Assembly: GCF_029222925.1 (NCBI RefSeq)
Contig: NZ_JARHUI010000004.1
Span: forward strand, 434,001 to 498,000
Origin: Algoriphagus sp. CAU 1675
Lineage (GTDB): Bacteria > Bacteroidota > Bacteroidia > Cytophagales > Cyclobacteriaceae
Direction of reading: 5' to 3'
DNA length: 64,000 nucleotides
Shown here piece by piece: positions 29,477 to 39,395 of the stretch. Within the stretch, counting starts at the first letter, position 1. Every line of letters starts with the position of its first letter. The position numbers and the translations under genes were made by a program. The notes under the pieces are model-generated. The model was not told where the DNA came from, did no database searches, and saw only the letters and a program-made list of their open reading frames with translations.

Positions 29477-30352
29477 TTATTCTTCGTCGAGGAAACGCTT
29501 GGTAATAGGTTGATAGGAATCGATTCTTCTATCTCTCAGGAATGGCCAGTGGGTTCTGTATCGATCAGATCCGGTCAGATCCAAATCCTGAACATGAATT
29601 TCCTCTTCCAAATGCGGGGCTTTGTATATCACCCTTCCAAAAGGATTGGCTACAAAGGAACCACCCCAAAACTGCATTTCTCCCTCCACACCCGTGCGGT
29701 TGACAGAAACTACGGGAATGCCATTGGCTACGGCGTGAGATCTCTGAATGGTTTGCCAAGCTCCGTATTGTTCCTCATTGGTGGCTTCATCCTGGGAATG
29801 AGCCCAGCCAATGGCTGTTGGATAAACCAAGAAATCGGCTCCCTTCAGCGCTGTGATACGAGCCGCTTCCGGGTACCACTGATCCCAGCAAATCAATACA
29901 CCAATAGTTGCGAATTTGGTCTTGAACACCTTATACCCCAAATCACCCGGAGTGAAGTAAAACTTCTCATAATAACCTGGATCATCCGGAATATGCATTT
30001 TTCTATACTTACCCAGATAGGTGCCGTCTGCATCCAATACCGCAGTAGTATTGTGATAAAGCCCTTCGGCCCTTTTTTCAAACAAAGAGGCAACGATGAC
30101 CACTCCCAATTCCTTGGCTAATGCTCCCAAGGTATCTGTAGACGGCCCTGGGATGGCCTCAGCGAGATTGAAATTGTCGTAATCCTCCACATCGCAAAAG
30201 TATAGCGATCTAAAAAGCTCCTGAAGCACCACTACCTGTGCACCCTTTTGGGCTGCTTCCCGGATTCCGGCTATGGTTTTGTTCATGTTTTCGGCCACAT
30301 CCCCAGAGCAACTGAGTTGGACCATACCTACTTTGACGGTTTTGTTTGCCAC
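29477..30352 (-). CDS. aguB: N-carbamoylputrescine amidase
   Basis: A 291-residue cytoplasmic carbon-nitrogen hydrolase that converts N-carbamoylputrescine to putrescine, CO2 and ammonia. The nitrilase triad is visible as Glu45 (VVLQELF), Lys118 (YRKMHIPDDPGY) and Cys155 (LICWDQWYPEAAR). The close match through QELFRSLYFC, KFYFTPGD and the C-terminal DRRIDSY block supports the specific amidase rather than a general nitrilase, and the adjacent aguA confirms it. First gene of the aguB-aguA operon with a near-consensus promoter 20 bases upstream. Confidence 0.97.
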   Translation of the reverse strand: MANKTVKVGMVQLSCSGDVAENMNKTIAGIREAAQKGAQVVVLQELFRSLYFCDVEDYDNFNLAEAIPGPSTDTLGALAKELGVVIVASLFEKRAEGLYHNTTAVLDADGTYLGKYRKMHIPDDPGYYEKFYFTPGDLGYKVFKTKFATIGVLICWDQWYPEAARITALKGADFLVYPTAIGWAHSQDEATNEEQYGAWQTIQRSHAVANGIPVVSVNRTGVEGEMQFWGGSFVANPFGRVIYKAPHLEEEIHVQDLDLTGSDRYRTHWPFLRDRRIDSYQPITKRFLDEE

Positions 30353-30376
30353 GGCTTACATATTTGGATTAGGTTG

Positions 30377-30408
30377 CAAAGATATCGTGGAAGGAAGGGA
30401 ATGGCAAA
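30377..30408 (-). promoter_or_regulatory. Bacteroidota-type promoter for aguB-aguA
   Basis: On the minus strand: TTTG (plus 30405-30408), 20 bases, then TATCTTTG (plus 30377-30384). Start of transcription expected near 30372, a leader of about 20 nt. The rest of the spacer up to 30622 shows no gene. Confidence 0.8.
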
Positions 30409-30622
30409 TGGGAAGGGAAGGAATAGAGATCGGGAAATTAGGAGATTGAAAATCAAGCCTTCTTTTCCCCTAAAGAATTGGAAGATATTTCTATTTCGGG
30501 GTATGAAAAACGGGAAAACCTGCCCGGAAAGGAAATATACCCGTAACAGTTGAGCGAGTCATGCCAATAGGAATGTTTCCAGCAATTGTTGCGTAAGTAC
30601 AAAAGCTGGCCGATAGAAAAGC

Positions 30623-30655
30623 AAAAAAGGACTTGCCCAATGAACAAGTCCTTTT
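30623..30655 (-). terminator. Intrinsic terminator of the peroxiredoxin operon
   Basis: Stem AAAAGGACTTG / CAAGTCCTTTT (11 bp) with a 9-nt loop; on the minus strand it ends in six T. It lies 24 bases after the last gene of the operon. Confidence 0.88.
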
Positions 30656-30679
30656 CTTGTATATATGACAATAGACCTA

Positions 30680-30928
30680 TTATCGGTCGATCGAACCAAG
30701 TACTTTTTTCATGAAGGCATTGCCCGCATCTTTTTCAGACATTCCAGAAGCAACCATTTCATGCACTTCCATGGCTCCGCATAGATTGGAAATCAGTTCC
30801 CCGATCACATCCAACTCGGGATCCTTGAGGGAAGGAGCTTCAGAAATATTTTCCAATACAGCCAGAGCGGTTTCGATTTGCTCAGGAGTACAGGTTCTTT
30901 GGATAGTCTTAATTACTGGCAACTTCAT
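30680..30928 (-). CDS. Small conserved protein of the peroxiredoxin operon (DUF6952-like)
   Basis: An 82-residue acidic soluble protein with no cysteine pair or metal motif (one Cys, in ISNLCGAMEVHEMV). It is helical, and its start overlaps the end of the thioredoxin gene by 20 bases, so it is made with that protein. I believe this matches a small family catalogued as DUF6952, which is found with thioredoxin and peroxiredoxin genes in Bacteroidota; that is from memory. Likely an accessory or regulatory partner of the peroxide-detoxifying pair. Terminator follows. Confidence 0.75.
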   Translation of the reverse strand: MKLPVIKTIQRTCTPEQIETALAVLENISEAPSLKDPELDVIGELISNLCGAMEVHEMVASGMSEKDAGNAFMKKVLGSIDR

Positions 30929-31220
30929 GGATCAAAGCCTTTAATTGATCTTCCTTGTTTGTTTGAATTTGATTCACCAACTGGCCTCCTTTGAAAGAAG
31001 CAAAAGTAGGCAGGTTGTTAACCTGCGCCAGTTTGCGGGAATTAGGAAATTTTTCCGCATCTACCAAGACAAAAAGCTTGTCCTGATTTTCACCAGCCAG
31101 TCTTTTGAACTTAGGCTTCATGATGCGACAGTTGCCACACCAGCCGGCAGAATACTGCACCACCACCTGTTCGTGATTGGCTACCAGCTCCTGCAAAGTA
31201 TCGTCAGTTAATTCGATCAT
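30909..31220 (-). CDS. Thioredoxin-family protein (CGNC active site)
   Basis: A 103-residue cytoplasmic thioredoxin. The active site is WCGNC (Cys28, Cys31) in place of the usual CGPC, followed by RIMKPKF and the cis-proline block NNLPTFASFKGG. The Pro-to-Asn change should raise reactivity at the disulfide and may specialise it for the neighbouring peroxiredoxin. It starts two bases after the peroxiredoxin stop and overlaps the DUF6952-like gene by 20 bases, so the three form one transcription unit. Confidence 0.93.
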   Translation of the reverse strand: MIELTDDTLQELVANHEQVVVQYSAGWCGNCRIMKPKFKRLAGENQDKLFVLVDAEKFPNSRKLAQVNNLPTFASFKGGQLVNQIQTNKEDQLKALIHEVASN

Positions 31221-31222
31221 GA

Positions 31223-31855
31223 TTAATTATTGGATAGATAGTTTGCTACACCTTCGTTGGTTGCCTGCATCGCTTCTTTTCCTTCCTCCCAGTTGGCAGG
31301 ACATACTTCTCCAAACTTCTCTACGTGCAACTGTGCATCGATCAGTCTCAAATATTCGTCGATATTTCTACCCAATGGGAAGTCATTTACAGATTCGTGA
31401 CGAACGATCCCCTCTTTGTCAATTAGGAAAGTACCTCTGTATGCGATAGGTGCACCTGAGAAAGACCAAGTACGAGTTTCTGCGTTGAAAGAATACTCAC
31501 CGCCCAAAACACCATAGTTCAGGGAAATAGTCTTAGCCACATCAGCCAAGATAGTATAGGTCACGCCTTCGATTCCCCCTTCATCTTTTGGAGTCATCAA
31601 CCAAGCCAGGTGGGTTTCTTCAGTATCAGTGGAGCAACCGATAACCACAGTTTCTCTTTTTTCAAACTCAGCCAATTTTTCCTGGAAAGCATGAAGCTCG
31701 GTAGGACAAACGAAGGTAAAGTCCTTTGGATAGAAGAAAAGGATAACGTTCTTCTTACCCAAGTACTGATCCAAGCTGAAGTTTTCAACGATCTCTTCAC
31801 CGTTGATTACTGCTCCCACTGAGAAATGAGGAGCTTTTTTTCCGACTAACGCCAT
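31223..31855 (-). CDS. Typical 2-Cys peroxiredoxin (AhpC/Prx1 class)
   Basis: A 210-residue cytoplasmic peroxidase that reduces hydrogen and organic peroxides. Peroxidatic Cys50 lies in FYPKDFTFVCPTE and resolving Cys185 in EVCPANW. The C-terminal YLSNN lacks the YF motif of peroxide-sensitive enzymes, so it should resist over-oxidation. The following thioredoxin is the obvious electron donor. First gene of the prx-trx-DUF6952 operon; a TAATTTTG -7 box lies 27 bases upstream. Confidence 0.95.
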   Translation of the reverse strand: MALVGKKAPHFSVGAVINGEEIVENFSLDQYLGKKNVILFFYPKDFTFVCPTELHAFQEKLAEFEKRETVVIGCSTDTEETHLAWLMTPKDEGGIEGVTYTILADVAKTISLNYGVLGGEYSFNAETRTWSFSGAPIAYRGTFLIDKEGIVRHESVNDFPLGRNIDEYLRLIDAQLHVEKFGEVCPANWEEGKEAMQATNEGVANYLSNN

Positions 31856-31881
31856 AATGTATTTAATGAAATTTTATTACC

Positions 31882-31889
31882 CAAAATTA
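31882..31889 (-). promoter_or_regulatory. -7 box for the peroxiredoxin operon
   Basis: TAATTTTG on the minus strand, matching TAnnTTTG, giving a predicted leader of about 22 nt. No convincing TTTG element at the expected distance upstream. Confidence 0.6.
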
Positions 31890-32292
31890 GGTACTTCTGT
31901 CATTCTATTAAAATTTCATGCTATTTATTGAAAATCTCATAAAATCATTAAGATTAAATAATTCGAAAATTAATTTGGCGCTTTTCCTTTTAGAGCAAAT
32001 TCAAAACCGAAATTCTAAGGATTTTAGAAAGGAAAAAAGGTCATGATAAAAATCTATGAGTCATTAAAAAAATAAATACCAAAAACCTTTTTGGACGGGA
32101 CTCAGATAGACCCTTAATATTCAAGGATTACTCACCAAGCATTACCATTTTTTGATTGGAATTTGAATTTGCCAATTCGCTTAAAACCAAAATCACACCT
32201 TTCAAACTTGAATTTAAACAGAATATCCTCCTCGCTAGGATTTTAGATTCATTTGACCTATTTTTCCACTTTGACACAATAGCGCTAATTCC
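31890..32292. other. Divergent intergenic region, peroxiredoxin to esterase
   Basis: About 400 AT-rich bases without a gene. One notable element is the inverted repeat CCAAAAA-CC-TTTTTGG at 32079-32094. I find no good promoter box for the plus-strand esterase. Otherwise nothing recognisable. Confidence 0.5.
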
Positions 32293-34657
<2,365 letters not shown>

Positions 34658-34674
34658 AAAAACCTGATCTAGAT

Positions 34675-34708
34675 AAAAAGCGTAAGCCCCAAAGGCTTGC
34701 GCTTTTTG
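34675..34708 (+). terminator. Intrinsic terminator after tandem esterases
   Basis: A 14-bp stem with one T-G wobble (AAAAAGCGTAAGCC / GGCTTGCGCTTTTT), 5-nt loop and a T tract. Confidence 0.9.
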
Positions 34709-34753
34709 TTTGTGGAGCTAATTCCCACTTTAGGAAATCAGATTTTAATTGGT

Positions 34754-35125
34754 ATGAAAGGACTTTTAAAGCTCGAGGAATTGGGCATGTTGATTTTAAG
34801 CTTTTGGGCATTCCACCTGACGGAACAATCCTGGTGGTGGTTTTTTGGTCTATTTTTAGTTCCGGATATCGGAATGACAGGGTATTTGCTCAATGAAAAA
34901 ACAGGGTCTTGGACCTATAATATTTTTCATCACAAAGGAATTGCCTTGTTGGTTTTCTTCACGGGTGTTTTTCTCTCTTCAATGCATCTTCAGATTGCAG
35001 GCATCATTCTATTTGCCCATGCTTCATTTGACCGGATGCTGGGATATGGATTGAAGTATGAAAAAGGATTCAAGTTCACACATTTGGGAGAAATAGGACC
35101 TTCAAAGAATAAACAAGTCCTATAA
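34754..35125 (+). CDS. DUF4260 small membrane protein
   Basis: A 123-residue inner-membrane protein with about four hydrophobic segments. Family markers are LLKLEELGMLILSFWAF, FLVPDIGMTGYLLN, YNIFHHKG and HASFDRMLGYGLKY, which fit DUF4260. I chose the ATG at 34754 because the family begins at this point; an earlier in-frame ATG at 34697 overlaps the preceding terminator. Function unknown. Precedes the palindrome-controlled membrane cluster but ends 100 bases before its operator, so it is probably separate. Confidence 0.82.
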   Translation: MKGLLKLEELGMLILSFWAFHLTEQSWWWFFGLFLVPDIGMTGYLLNEKTGSWTYNIFHHKGIALLVFFTGVFLSSMHLQIAGIILFAHASFDRMLGYGLKYEKGFKFTHLGEIGPSKNKQVL

Positions 35126-35226
35126 AGAATTCCTTTTTAGAATTAGTCGATGCCAAGAGGTTTCCGAAATCCTAAATTTTTCTAAAAAACTCCTCGACCA
35201 TAGTTCTATTTTAAAAAAGATTAATT

Positions 35227-35245
35227 TACTTTGAATTACAAAGTA
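35227..35245 (+). promoter_or_regulatory. Palindromic operator 1 (TACTTTG-N5-CAAAGTA)
   Basis: TACTTTGAATTACAAAGTA, 7-bp perfect arms around AATTA, ending eight bases before the ATG at 35254. The same element recurs before the gene at 36216, with one mismatch. TACTTTG resembles a -7 box, so a bound repressor would cover the transcription or translation start. The likely ligand is the winged-helix protein encoded between the two sites. Confidence 0.8.
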
Positions 35246-35253
35246 CTTTTAAC

Positions 35254-35868
35254 ATGAGAAAACCGGAACAAGAATTAGCCGAGATCAAGTCCATGATGGA
35301 GCGCAGCACACGCTTTCTTTCTTTGAGTGGATTGTCGGGGGTATTGGCAGGAATATATGCCTTAATCGGATCAGGTATGGCCTGGTTCTGGATCTATGGC
35401 GGGTTTTCCAATAATGGAATGAATGCCCAGACTTTGGAGGGAAAGGAAGCCCTGCATTCCATTTTGATTACCGCCCTGGTAGTTTTGATCTTAGCCTTGG
35501 GAACAGCTTACCTTTTAAGTCAACGAAAAAGCAAGAAAAGCTCAACCCAGTTTTGGTCTCCGGCTGGCAGAAGGTTTTTAATGGCATTATTTATCCCGGT
35601 GATTTCTGGAGGCCTTTTCTCCTTTGCTTTGATACATGAAGGGTATTTCCACATGGTAGCAGCCTCCACACTCCTCTTTTATGGACTGGGCTTGATCAAT
35701 GCTGGCCATTTTACTTTGAGTGAAATCAAGAATTTGGGAATCGGCCAATTGATCCTTGGTCTGATTGCTGCATTTCATCCAACCTATGGATTGATTTGCT
35801 GGGCATTGGGGTTTGGAGTTCTGCATGTGATCTATGGCTCCATGATGCATTACAAATACGACAGATAA
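35254..35868 (+). CDS. Polytopic membrane protein of winged-helix operon
   Basis: A 204-residue inner-membrane protein with five to six predicted helices (about 22-46, 68-90, 108-128, 133-150, 160-195) after a short charged N-terminus (PEQELAEIKSMMERS). No known domain is recognised. It is directly followed, after one base, by the winged-helix regulator gene, and it starts eight bases after a 19-bp palindrome shared with the small membrane gene at 36216. This suggests a regulated membrane response unit, with this protein as sensor, cofactor or target. Confidence 0.72.
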   Translation: MRKPEQELAEIKSMMERSTRFLSLSGLSGVLAGIYALIGSGMAWFWIYGGFSNNGMNAQTLEGKEALHSILITALVVLILALGTAYLLSQRKSKKSSTQFWSPAGRRFLMALFIPVISGGLFSFALIHEGYFHMVAASTLLFYGLGLINAGHFTLSEIKNLGIGQLILGLIAAFHPTYGLICWALGFGVLHVIYGSMMHYKYDR

Positions 35869-35869
35869 G

Positions 35870-36163
35870 GTGAAGGGAACATACGACAAGGCATTTGAGA
35901 ACATTGTTCGTCTTCGCATCATGTCCATCTTGATGGTCAATGAGCAGTTTGACTTCAATTCCTTCAAAGAAATACTTGAGGTGACTGACGGTAATCTAGC
36001 TTCCCATCTCAGAAACCTTGAAAACCAAGCCTATATCAAAGTGGAAAAAACCTTTGTCGGAAGGAAACCCCTTACCCAATATTCAGCCACTGATGCCGGA
36101 AAAAAAGCCTTTCAGTCCCATCTGGACTTTCTGGAAAATTTGATCAAGGAAAACAAGTCTTAA
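35870..36163 (+). CDS. Winged-helix transcriptional regulator (HTH_34-like)
   Basis: A 97-residue cytoplasmic DNA-binding protein. It has the ArsR/MarR-like winged-helix pattern AFENIVRLRIMSILMVNEQFDFNSF, then the recognition-helix region DGNLASHLRNLENQAYIKVEK and the wing FVGRKPLTQYSATDAGKKAF, matching the small HTH_34 winged-helix type with no extra sensor domain. The start is a GTG at 35870, one base after the preceding stop. It lies between two copies of the palindrome TACTTTG-N5-CAAAGTA, which is the expected binding geometry for a homodimer. Probably autoregulatory. Confidence 0.88.
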   Translation: MKGTYDKAFENIVRLRIMSILMVNEQFDFNSFKEILEVTDGNLASHLRNLENQAYIKVEKTFVGRKPLTQYSATDAGKKAFQSHLDFLENLIKENKS

Positions 36164-36177
36164 AAATTTTTAAGCAT

Positions 36178-36198
36178 GTACTTTGAATTTCAAAGTAC
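36178..36198 (+). promoter_or_regulatory. Palindromic operator 2 (GTACTTTG-N5-CAAAGTAC)
   Basis: 8-bp perfect arms around AATTT, 14 bases after the regulator stop codon and 17 bases before the ATG at 36216. The 19-bp core differs from operator 1 by one base in the spacer. Confidence 0.8.
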
Positions 36199-36215
36199 TT
36201 TAAAAATTGAATCAT

Positions 36216-36542
36216 ATGAAAAAATCAAATCGATCCATCTTCGGAATAGAGGTGAAAACTTTGGTTCTACCCGCAATTTTAGGAGCTATAATTCCTACTG
36301 CCCTTTTGGCCTTCCTGATCCTGGCAAATTCGGACTCTTTCGCTCCTTGGATGGTCTCCCCATTGTTGATCATTCCTGCAGGGGGAGCCTCCGGAGGAAT
36401 TTTCTTTTACCTTATTGGATTCCTGTGGTTTCCAAAAGGCAACCAAAAACTCATCGCCATCCTTTTCAGCTCGTTAATCTATATTGTAGCCATATGGATC
36501 AGTTCTGTATTGGCTTTCAATTTCACCGGGCATTGGAATTAA
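36216..36542 (+). CDS. Small membrane protein downstream of operator 2
   Basis: A 108-residue inner-membrane protein with three hydrophobic helices (about 14-37, 45-70, 80-103). I prefer the ATG at 36216 to an in-frame TTG at 36207. No recognised domain. It begins just after the second palindrome, so it is expected to be controlled by the adjacent winged-helix regulator and to work in the same response as the membrane proteins on either side. Confidence 0.7.
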   Translation: MKKSNRSIFGIEVKTLVLPAILGAIIPTALLAFLILANSDSFAPWMVSPLLIIPAGGASGGIFFYLIGFLWFPKGNQKLIAILFSSLIYIVAIWISSVLAFNFTGHWN

Positions 36543-36584
36543 AATCACTGAAGAATCAATAAATTAAATAAGCCTAAGCCTCAA

Positions 36585-37835
36585 ATGCCCATGAAAGAAT
36601 CCATCCTCTCCCATCTTGACCAAGCCGACAAGCTCGAAAAGCTCTACAGGAGCAACAAATCTTCCTTTAAGGAAGAATTTAACGAACTCTACCCCCAACT
36701 GAAAGGCCAACCATTGGCCGAGTTCTGGCATGAACGGCTGAATTATGAAACCGATACCATCTCTTGGGGGTCTGCCAAAGAGTGGAAATTTGTGGCCCTA
36801 GCGGCTCTTCTTGCGGGCCTTTTGGCCAAATTCCCGGCGATCTTTTTCCTGGAAGAACAGTTCTTCTACCCGAGGAATTTAGGCTTCGTTGTCTTCCCTT
36901 TTGTTTCGGCTTATTTCCTTTGGAAAACCCAAACTTCGCGTAAAACAATTGGAATCCTGGCAGTAGTTATGGCTATAGCCGCTCTTTACATCAACTTGCT
37001 ACCCGACAATAAAGAAAGCGACACCTTAATCTTAGCCTGTATGCATTTGCCCTTACTGCTTTGGGCGATACTAGGAGCATCTTTTTCTGGAGGACATATT
37101 TCCAATCTTGGAAAAAGGCTTGAATACCTAAGATTTAATGGGGATACAGTTGTCATGGGGGCGATTTTATTGCTGGCAGGTCTTTTAATGTCCGGAATCA
37201 CAGTTGGACTTTTTGGTTTGATCGGATTGAATATTGAAAAATTCTATTTCGAATGGATTGCCGTTTTTGGACTTGCGGCAGCACCTTTGGTTGCGGTACA
37301 CCTCACTCAAACCAACCCGCAATTAGTCAACAAAGTCCCTCCTATCATTGCCAAAATCTTCAGTCCGCTAGTCTTGGTGATGCTGGTTATTTACCTGGGC
37401 GCAATAGTCTACTCCGGAAAGGATCCCTACAATGACCGGGAATTCCTTTTGCTCTTCAATATGCTTTTGATTGGGGTGATGGGTTTGGTCTTTTTTTCAG
37501 TGGCAGAGACATCCAAAAATGAACCGTCCAAGCCGGGGGTTTGGGTCCTATTATTACTGTCTTTTGTCACTATTCTTGTCAATGGCATTGCACTTTCGGC
37601 AATACTATTTCGGATATCTGAATGGGGTATCACTCCCAATCGGGTTGCCGTACTTGGGATCAATATCCTAATGCTGATCCACCTATTGATTGTATCGAGG
37701 AAATTATTTCAAACCGTTAGAAATTCTTCTACTATTGGAGAAGTGGGAAAAGTAATTGCCTGGTATCTCCCTGTTTATTTTATCTGGACCGGGATTGTAG
37801 TATTTCTGTTCCCAGTTTTGTTTGGGTTTAGTTAA
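36585..37835 (+). CDS. DUF4153-like polytopic membrane protein
   Basis: A 416-residue inner-membrane protein with about ten helices after a soluble N-terminal segment of about 65 residues (SILSHLDQADKLEKLYRSN). The spaced short helices and the end LPVYFIWTGIVVFLFPVLFG agree with DUF4153, whose function is unknown. Two in-frame ATG codons (36585, 36591) are possible. Forty-two bases after the small membrane gene with no terminator between, so it is probably the last gene under operator 2. Confidence 0.78.
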   Translation: MPMKESILSHLDQADKLEKLYRSNKSSFKEEFNELYPQLKGQPLAEFWHERLNYETDTISWGSAKEWKFVALAALLAGLLAKFPAIFFLEEQFFYPRNLGFVVFPFVSAYFLWKTQTSRKTIGILAVVMAIAALYINLLPDNKESDTLILACMHLPLLLWAILGASFSGGHISNLGKRLEYLRFNGDTVVMGAILLLAGLLMSGITVGLFGLIGLNIEKFYFEWIAVFGLAAAPLVAVHLTQTNPQLVNKVPPIIAKIFSPLVLVMLVIYLGAIVYSGKDPYNDREFLLLFNMLLIGVMGLVFFSVAETSKNEPSKPGVWVLLLLSFVTILVNGIALSAILFRISEWGITPNRVAVLGINILMLIHLLIVSRKLFQTVRNSSTIGEVGKVIAWYLPVYFIWTGIVVFLFPVLFGFS

Positions 37836-37942
37836 TTGCAGCAGAGGAAAATCTAATTTTATCAAATGGAAACAATAATCTAAAAGGCTGTCTTTTTTTA
37901 TTCAGAATTGGATATCTTTCCAGTCTTAAACCTTTACCAAAC

Positions 37943-38851
37943 ATGAAAAACAACAAGCTTAATTTCACCATACTTTTGGCTCTTATCTTAGGTTTTTACT
38001 CCTGTAGTCCTAAGTCAACAGAGTCAGAGGAATCCGCCGAAACACAAGTGGCAGCACCTGCCCAATTTGGAGGTCTGGCACTTTACACAGTTCGCGATTC
38101 CATGGCTAGCGACCCGAAAGCCACCCTACAGGCTGTAGCTGATGCGGGCTATTCCTATGTGGAGGCTGCTAACTATGCGGATGGAAAATTCTATGGAATG
38201 GAACCTGCAGAATTTAAGGCCTATTTGGAATCTCTTGGCCTAACCGCTATGAGTGCCCACATGGGTATGGTCAATATGGAAAATGCCGACCAGTTGATCG
38301 CTGATGTGAAAGCAGCCGGCATCACCTACTTTGTAATCCCTGTTCCTCCAATGGGTATGTTCACCTTTGATCCGGCTACCCGAAGCATGGGAATGAACGG
38401 CACTGCAGATGAACTGGTAGAGATCATGAATACACTTGGCGAAAAGTGCCACAATGCCGGACTGAAATTACTTTACCATAACCATGATTTCGAATTTAAG
38501 CCAATGGCGGATGGAACTGTGATTGAAGACTATCTCTTGGAAAAATGCAATCCGGAATATGTGAATTTCCAAATGGACTTATTTTGGGTAACCAAAGCAG
38601 AAAAGGATCCTTTGGAGTACTTTGAAAAATATCCGGGCAGATTCATTGCTTGGCATGTTAAAGACATGAATACAGAAGGAAACTTTGCACCGGTAGGAAC
38701 CGGAACTATTGATTTCAAGAGAATCCTCGCTGAAAAAGAAAAATCAGGGATGGTTTTTTACTTGGTAGAACAAGACAACACCTTTGGTCTAGATCCTTTG
38801 GAAGCAATTAAAATCAGCCATAAGGGGCTGGAAGAAATCGGTTTTCAATAA
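37943..38851 (+). CDS. Xylose-isomerase-like TIM-barrel lipoprotein
   Basis: A 302-residue exported lipoprotein (lipobox GFYSC, Cys21) with a short disordered linker (TESEESAETQVAAP) and then a sugar phosphate isomerase/epimerase fold: ALYTVRD, DAGYSYVEAANY, MSAHMG, LLYHNHDFEF, FQMDLFWV, AWHVKDM and EQDNTFG. The Glu/His/Asp positions expected to bind a divalent metal are present. Many Bacteroidota export such proteins with 3-keto-sugar pathways; the substrate here is unknown. Monocistronic, with a terminator 18 bases downstream. Confidence 0.88.
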   Translation: MKNNKLNFTILLALILGFYSCSPKSTESEESAETQVAAPAQFGGLALYTVRDSMASDPKATLQAVADAGYSYVEAANYADGKFYGMEPAEFKAYLESLGLTAMSAHMGMVNMENADQLIADVKAAGITYFVIPVPPMGMFTFDPATRSMGMNGTADELVEIMNTLGEKCHNAGLKLLYHNHDFEFKPMADGTVIEDYLLEKCNPEYVNFQMDLFWVTKAEKDPLEYFEKYPGRFIAWHVKDMNTEGNFAPVGTGTIDFKRILAEKEKSGMVFYLVEQDNTFGLDPLEAIKISHKGLEEIGFQ

Positions 38852-38868
38852 ATCTATGCTTCTGGAAT

Positions 38869-38898
38869 AAAAAAGCCAACCCTCGGGTTGGCTTTTTT
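38869..38898 (+). terminator. Intrinsic terminator after TIM-barrel lipoprotein gene
   Basis: 13-bp stem AAAAAAGCCAACC / GGTTGGCTTTTTT with a CTCG tetraloop and T tract. The A-rich left arm would also work on the minus strand. Confidence 0.92.
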
Positions 38899-38980
38899 AT
38901 TCCCCATGATCCAGCTGAAACCCTTATTCAAAAACAATAAAAAGAGGTATTTTCACTATCCAACCTTCAACTTTTAATAA

Positions 38981-39106
38981 ATGACTGACAACAGCACCCT
39001 AATCATCGTTATTGGAATCTTGATTATCCATTTTTTAGCTGGTGTGCTATTTTTACTTTACAAGATTTTCGGAAGCAAATCCAAGGACAAAAACACGGAT
39101 CATTGA
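38981..39106 (+). CDS. Single-pass membrane peptide, 41 residues
   Basis: A short open frame, ATG at 38981 to TGA at 39106. A polar start (MTDNST) precedes one strong hydrophobic helix (residues about 7-27, LIIVIGILIIHFLAGVLFLL) and a basic tail (SKSKDKN). The positive charge after the helix predicts an N-out, C-in orientation. The hydrophobic block has no interruption and its edges match the codons well, which argues for a real peptide, but there is no homologue I recognise. It lies alone between a terminator and the GyrI-like gene. Confidence 0.5.
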   Translation: MTDNSTLIIVIGILIIHFLAGVLFLLYKIFGSKSKDKNTDH

Positions 39107-39395
39107 TTTGAGACTTTTTTGTCTTCTATAAGCATCTCACGCTTTCCATCGATGGGAAATGGAAGACTCCGCAAACTTTGACCTCTATTAATTCAAACTC
39201 ATTTCCCCGAAAAAAAATAGATATTCTGATCAATATCATTCCACAGGGCTGAATTTCTTCGGAATTTAAATTGCTGCTATAAGGCTGCTATAAGGAAAGG
39301 TTCTTTGATTTTTTAAAAGGGCTGAACGATTCCATTTTTTCAGATCATGCAATTTAGACTTGAGAGGATGTTTATGCTGTAAAAATGCTCATAAA
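39107..39395. other. Intergenic region with an 11-bp tandem repeat
   Basis: No gene. A perfect tandem duplication of GCTGCTATAAG lies at 39273-39283 and 39284-39294. A weak -7-like TAGACTTG sits at 39355-39362 upstream of the GyrI-like gene. Confidence 0.55.

Noticed and set aside
29510..30121. Plus-strand open frame of 203 codons opposite aguB
   Set aside because: Antisense to the catalytic core of aguB; no independent support.
32252..32273. Possible promoter TTTG with CCACTTTG before the first CE1-like esterase
   Set aside because: Two mismatches in the -7 box and only ten bases between the elements, too short for this promoter class.
34697..34753. Earlier in-frame ATG for the DUF4260 gene
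   Set aside because: It overlaps the T tract of the terminator for the preceding esterases, and the family homology begins after the ATG at 34754.
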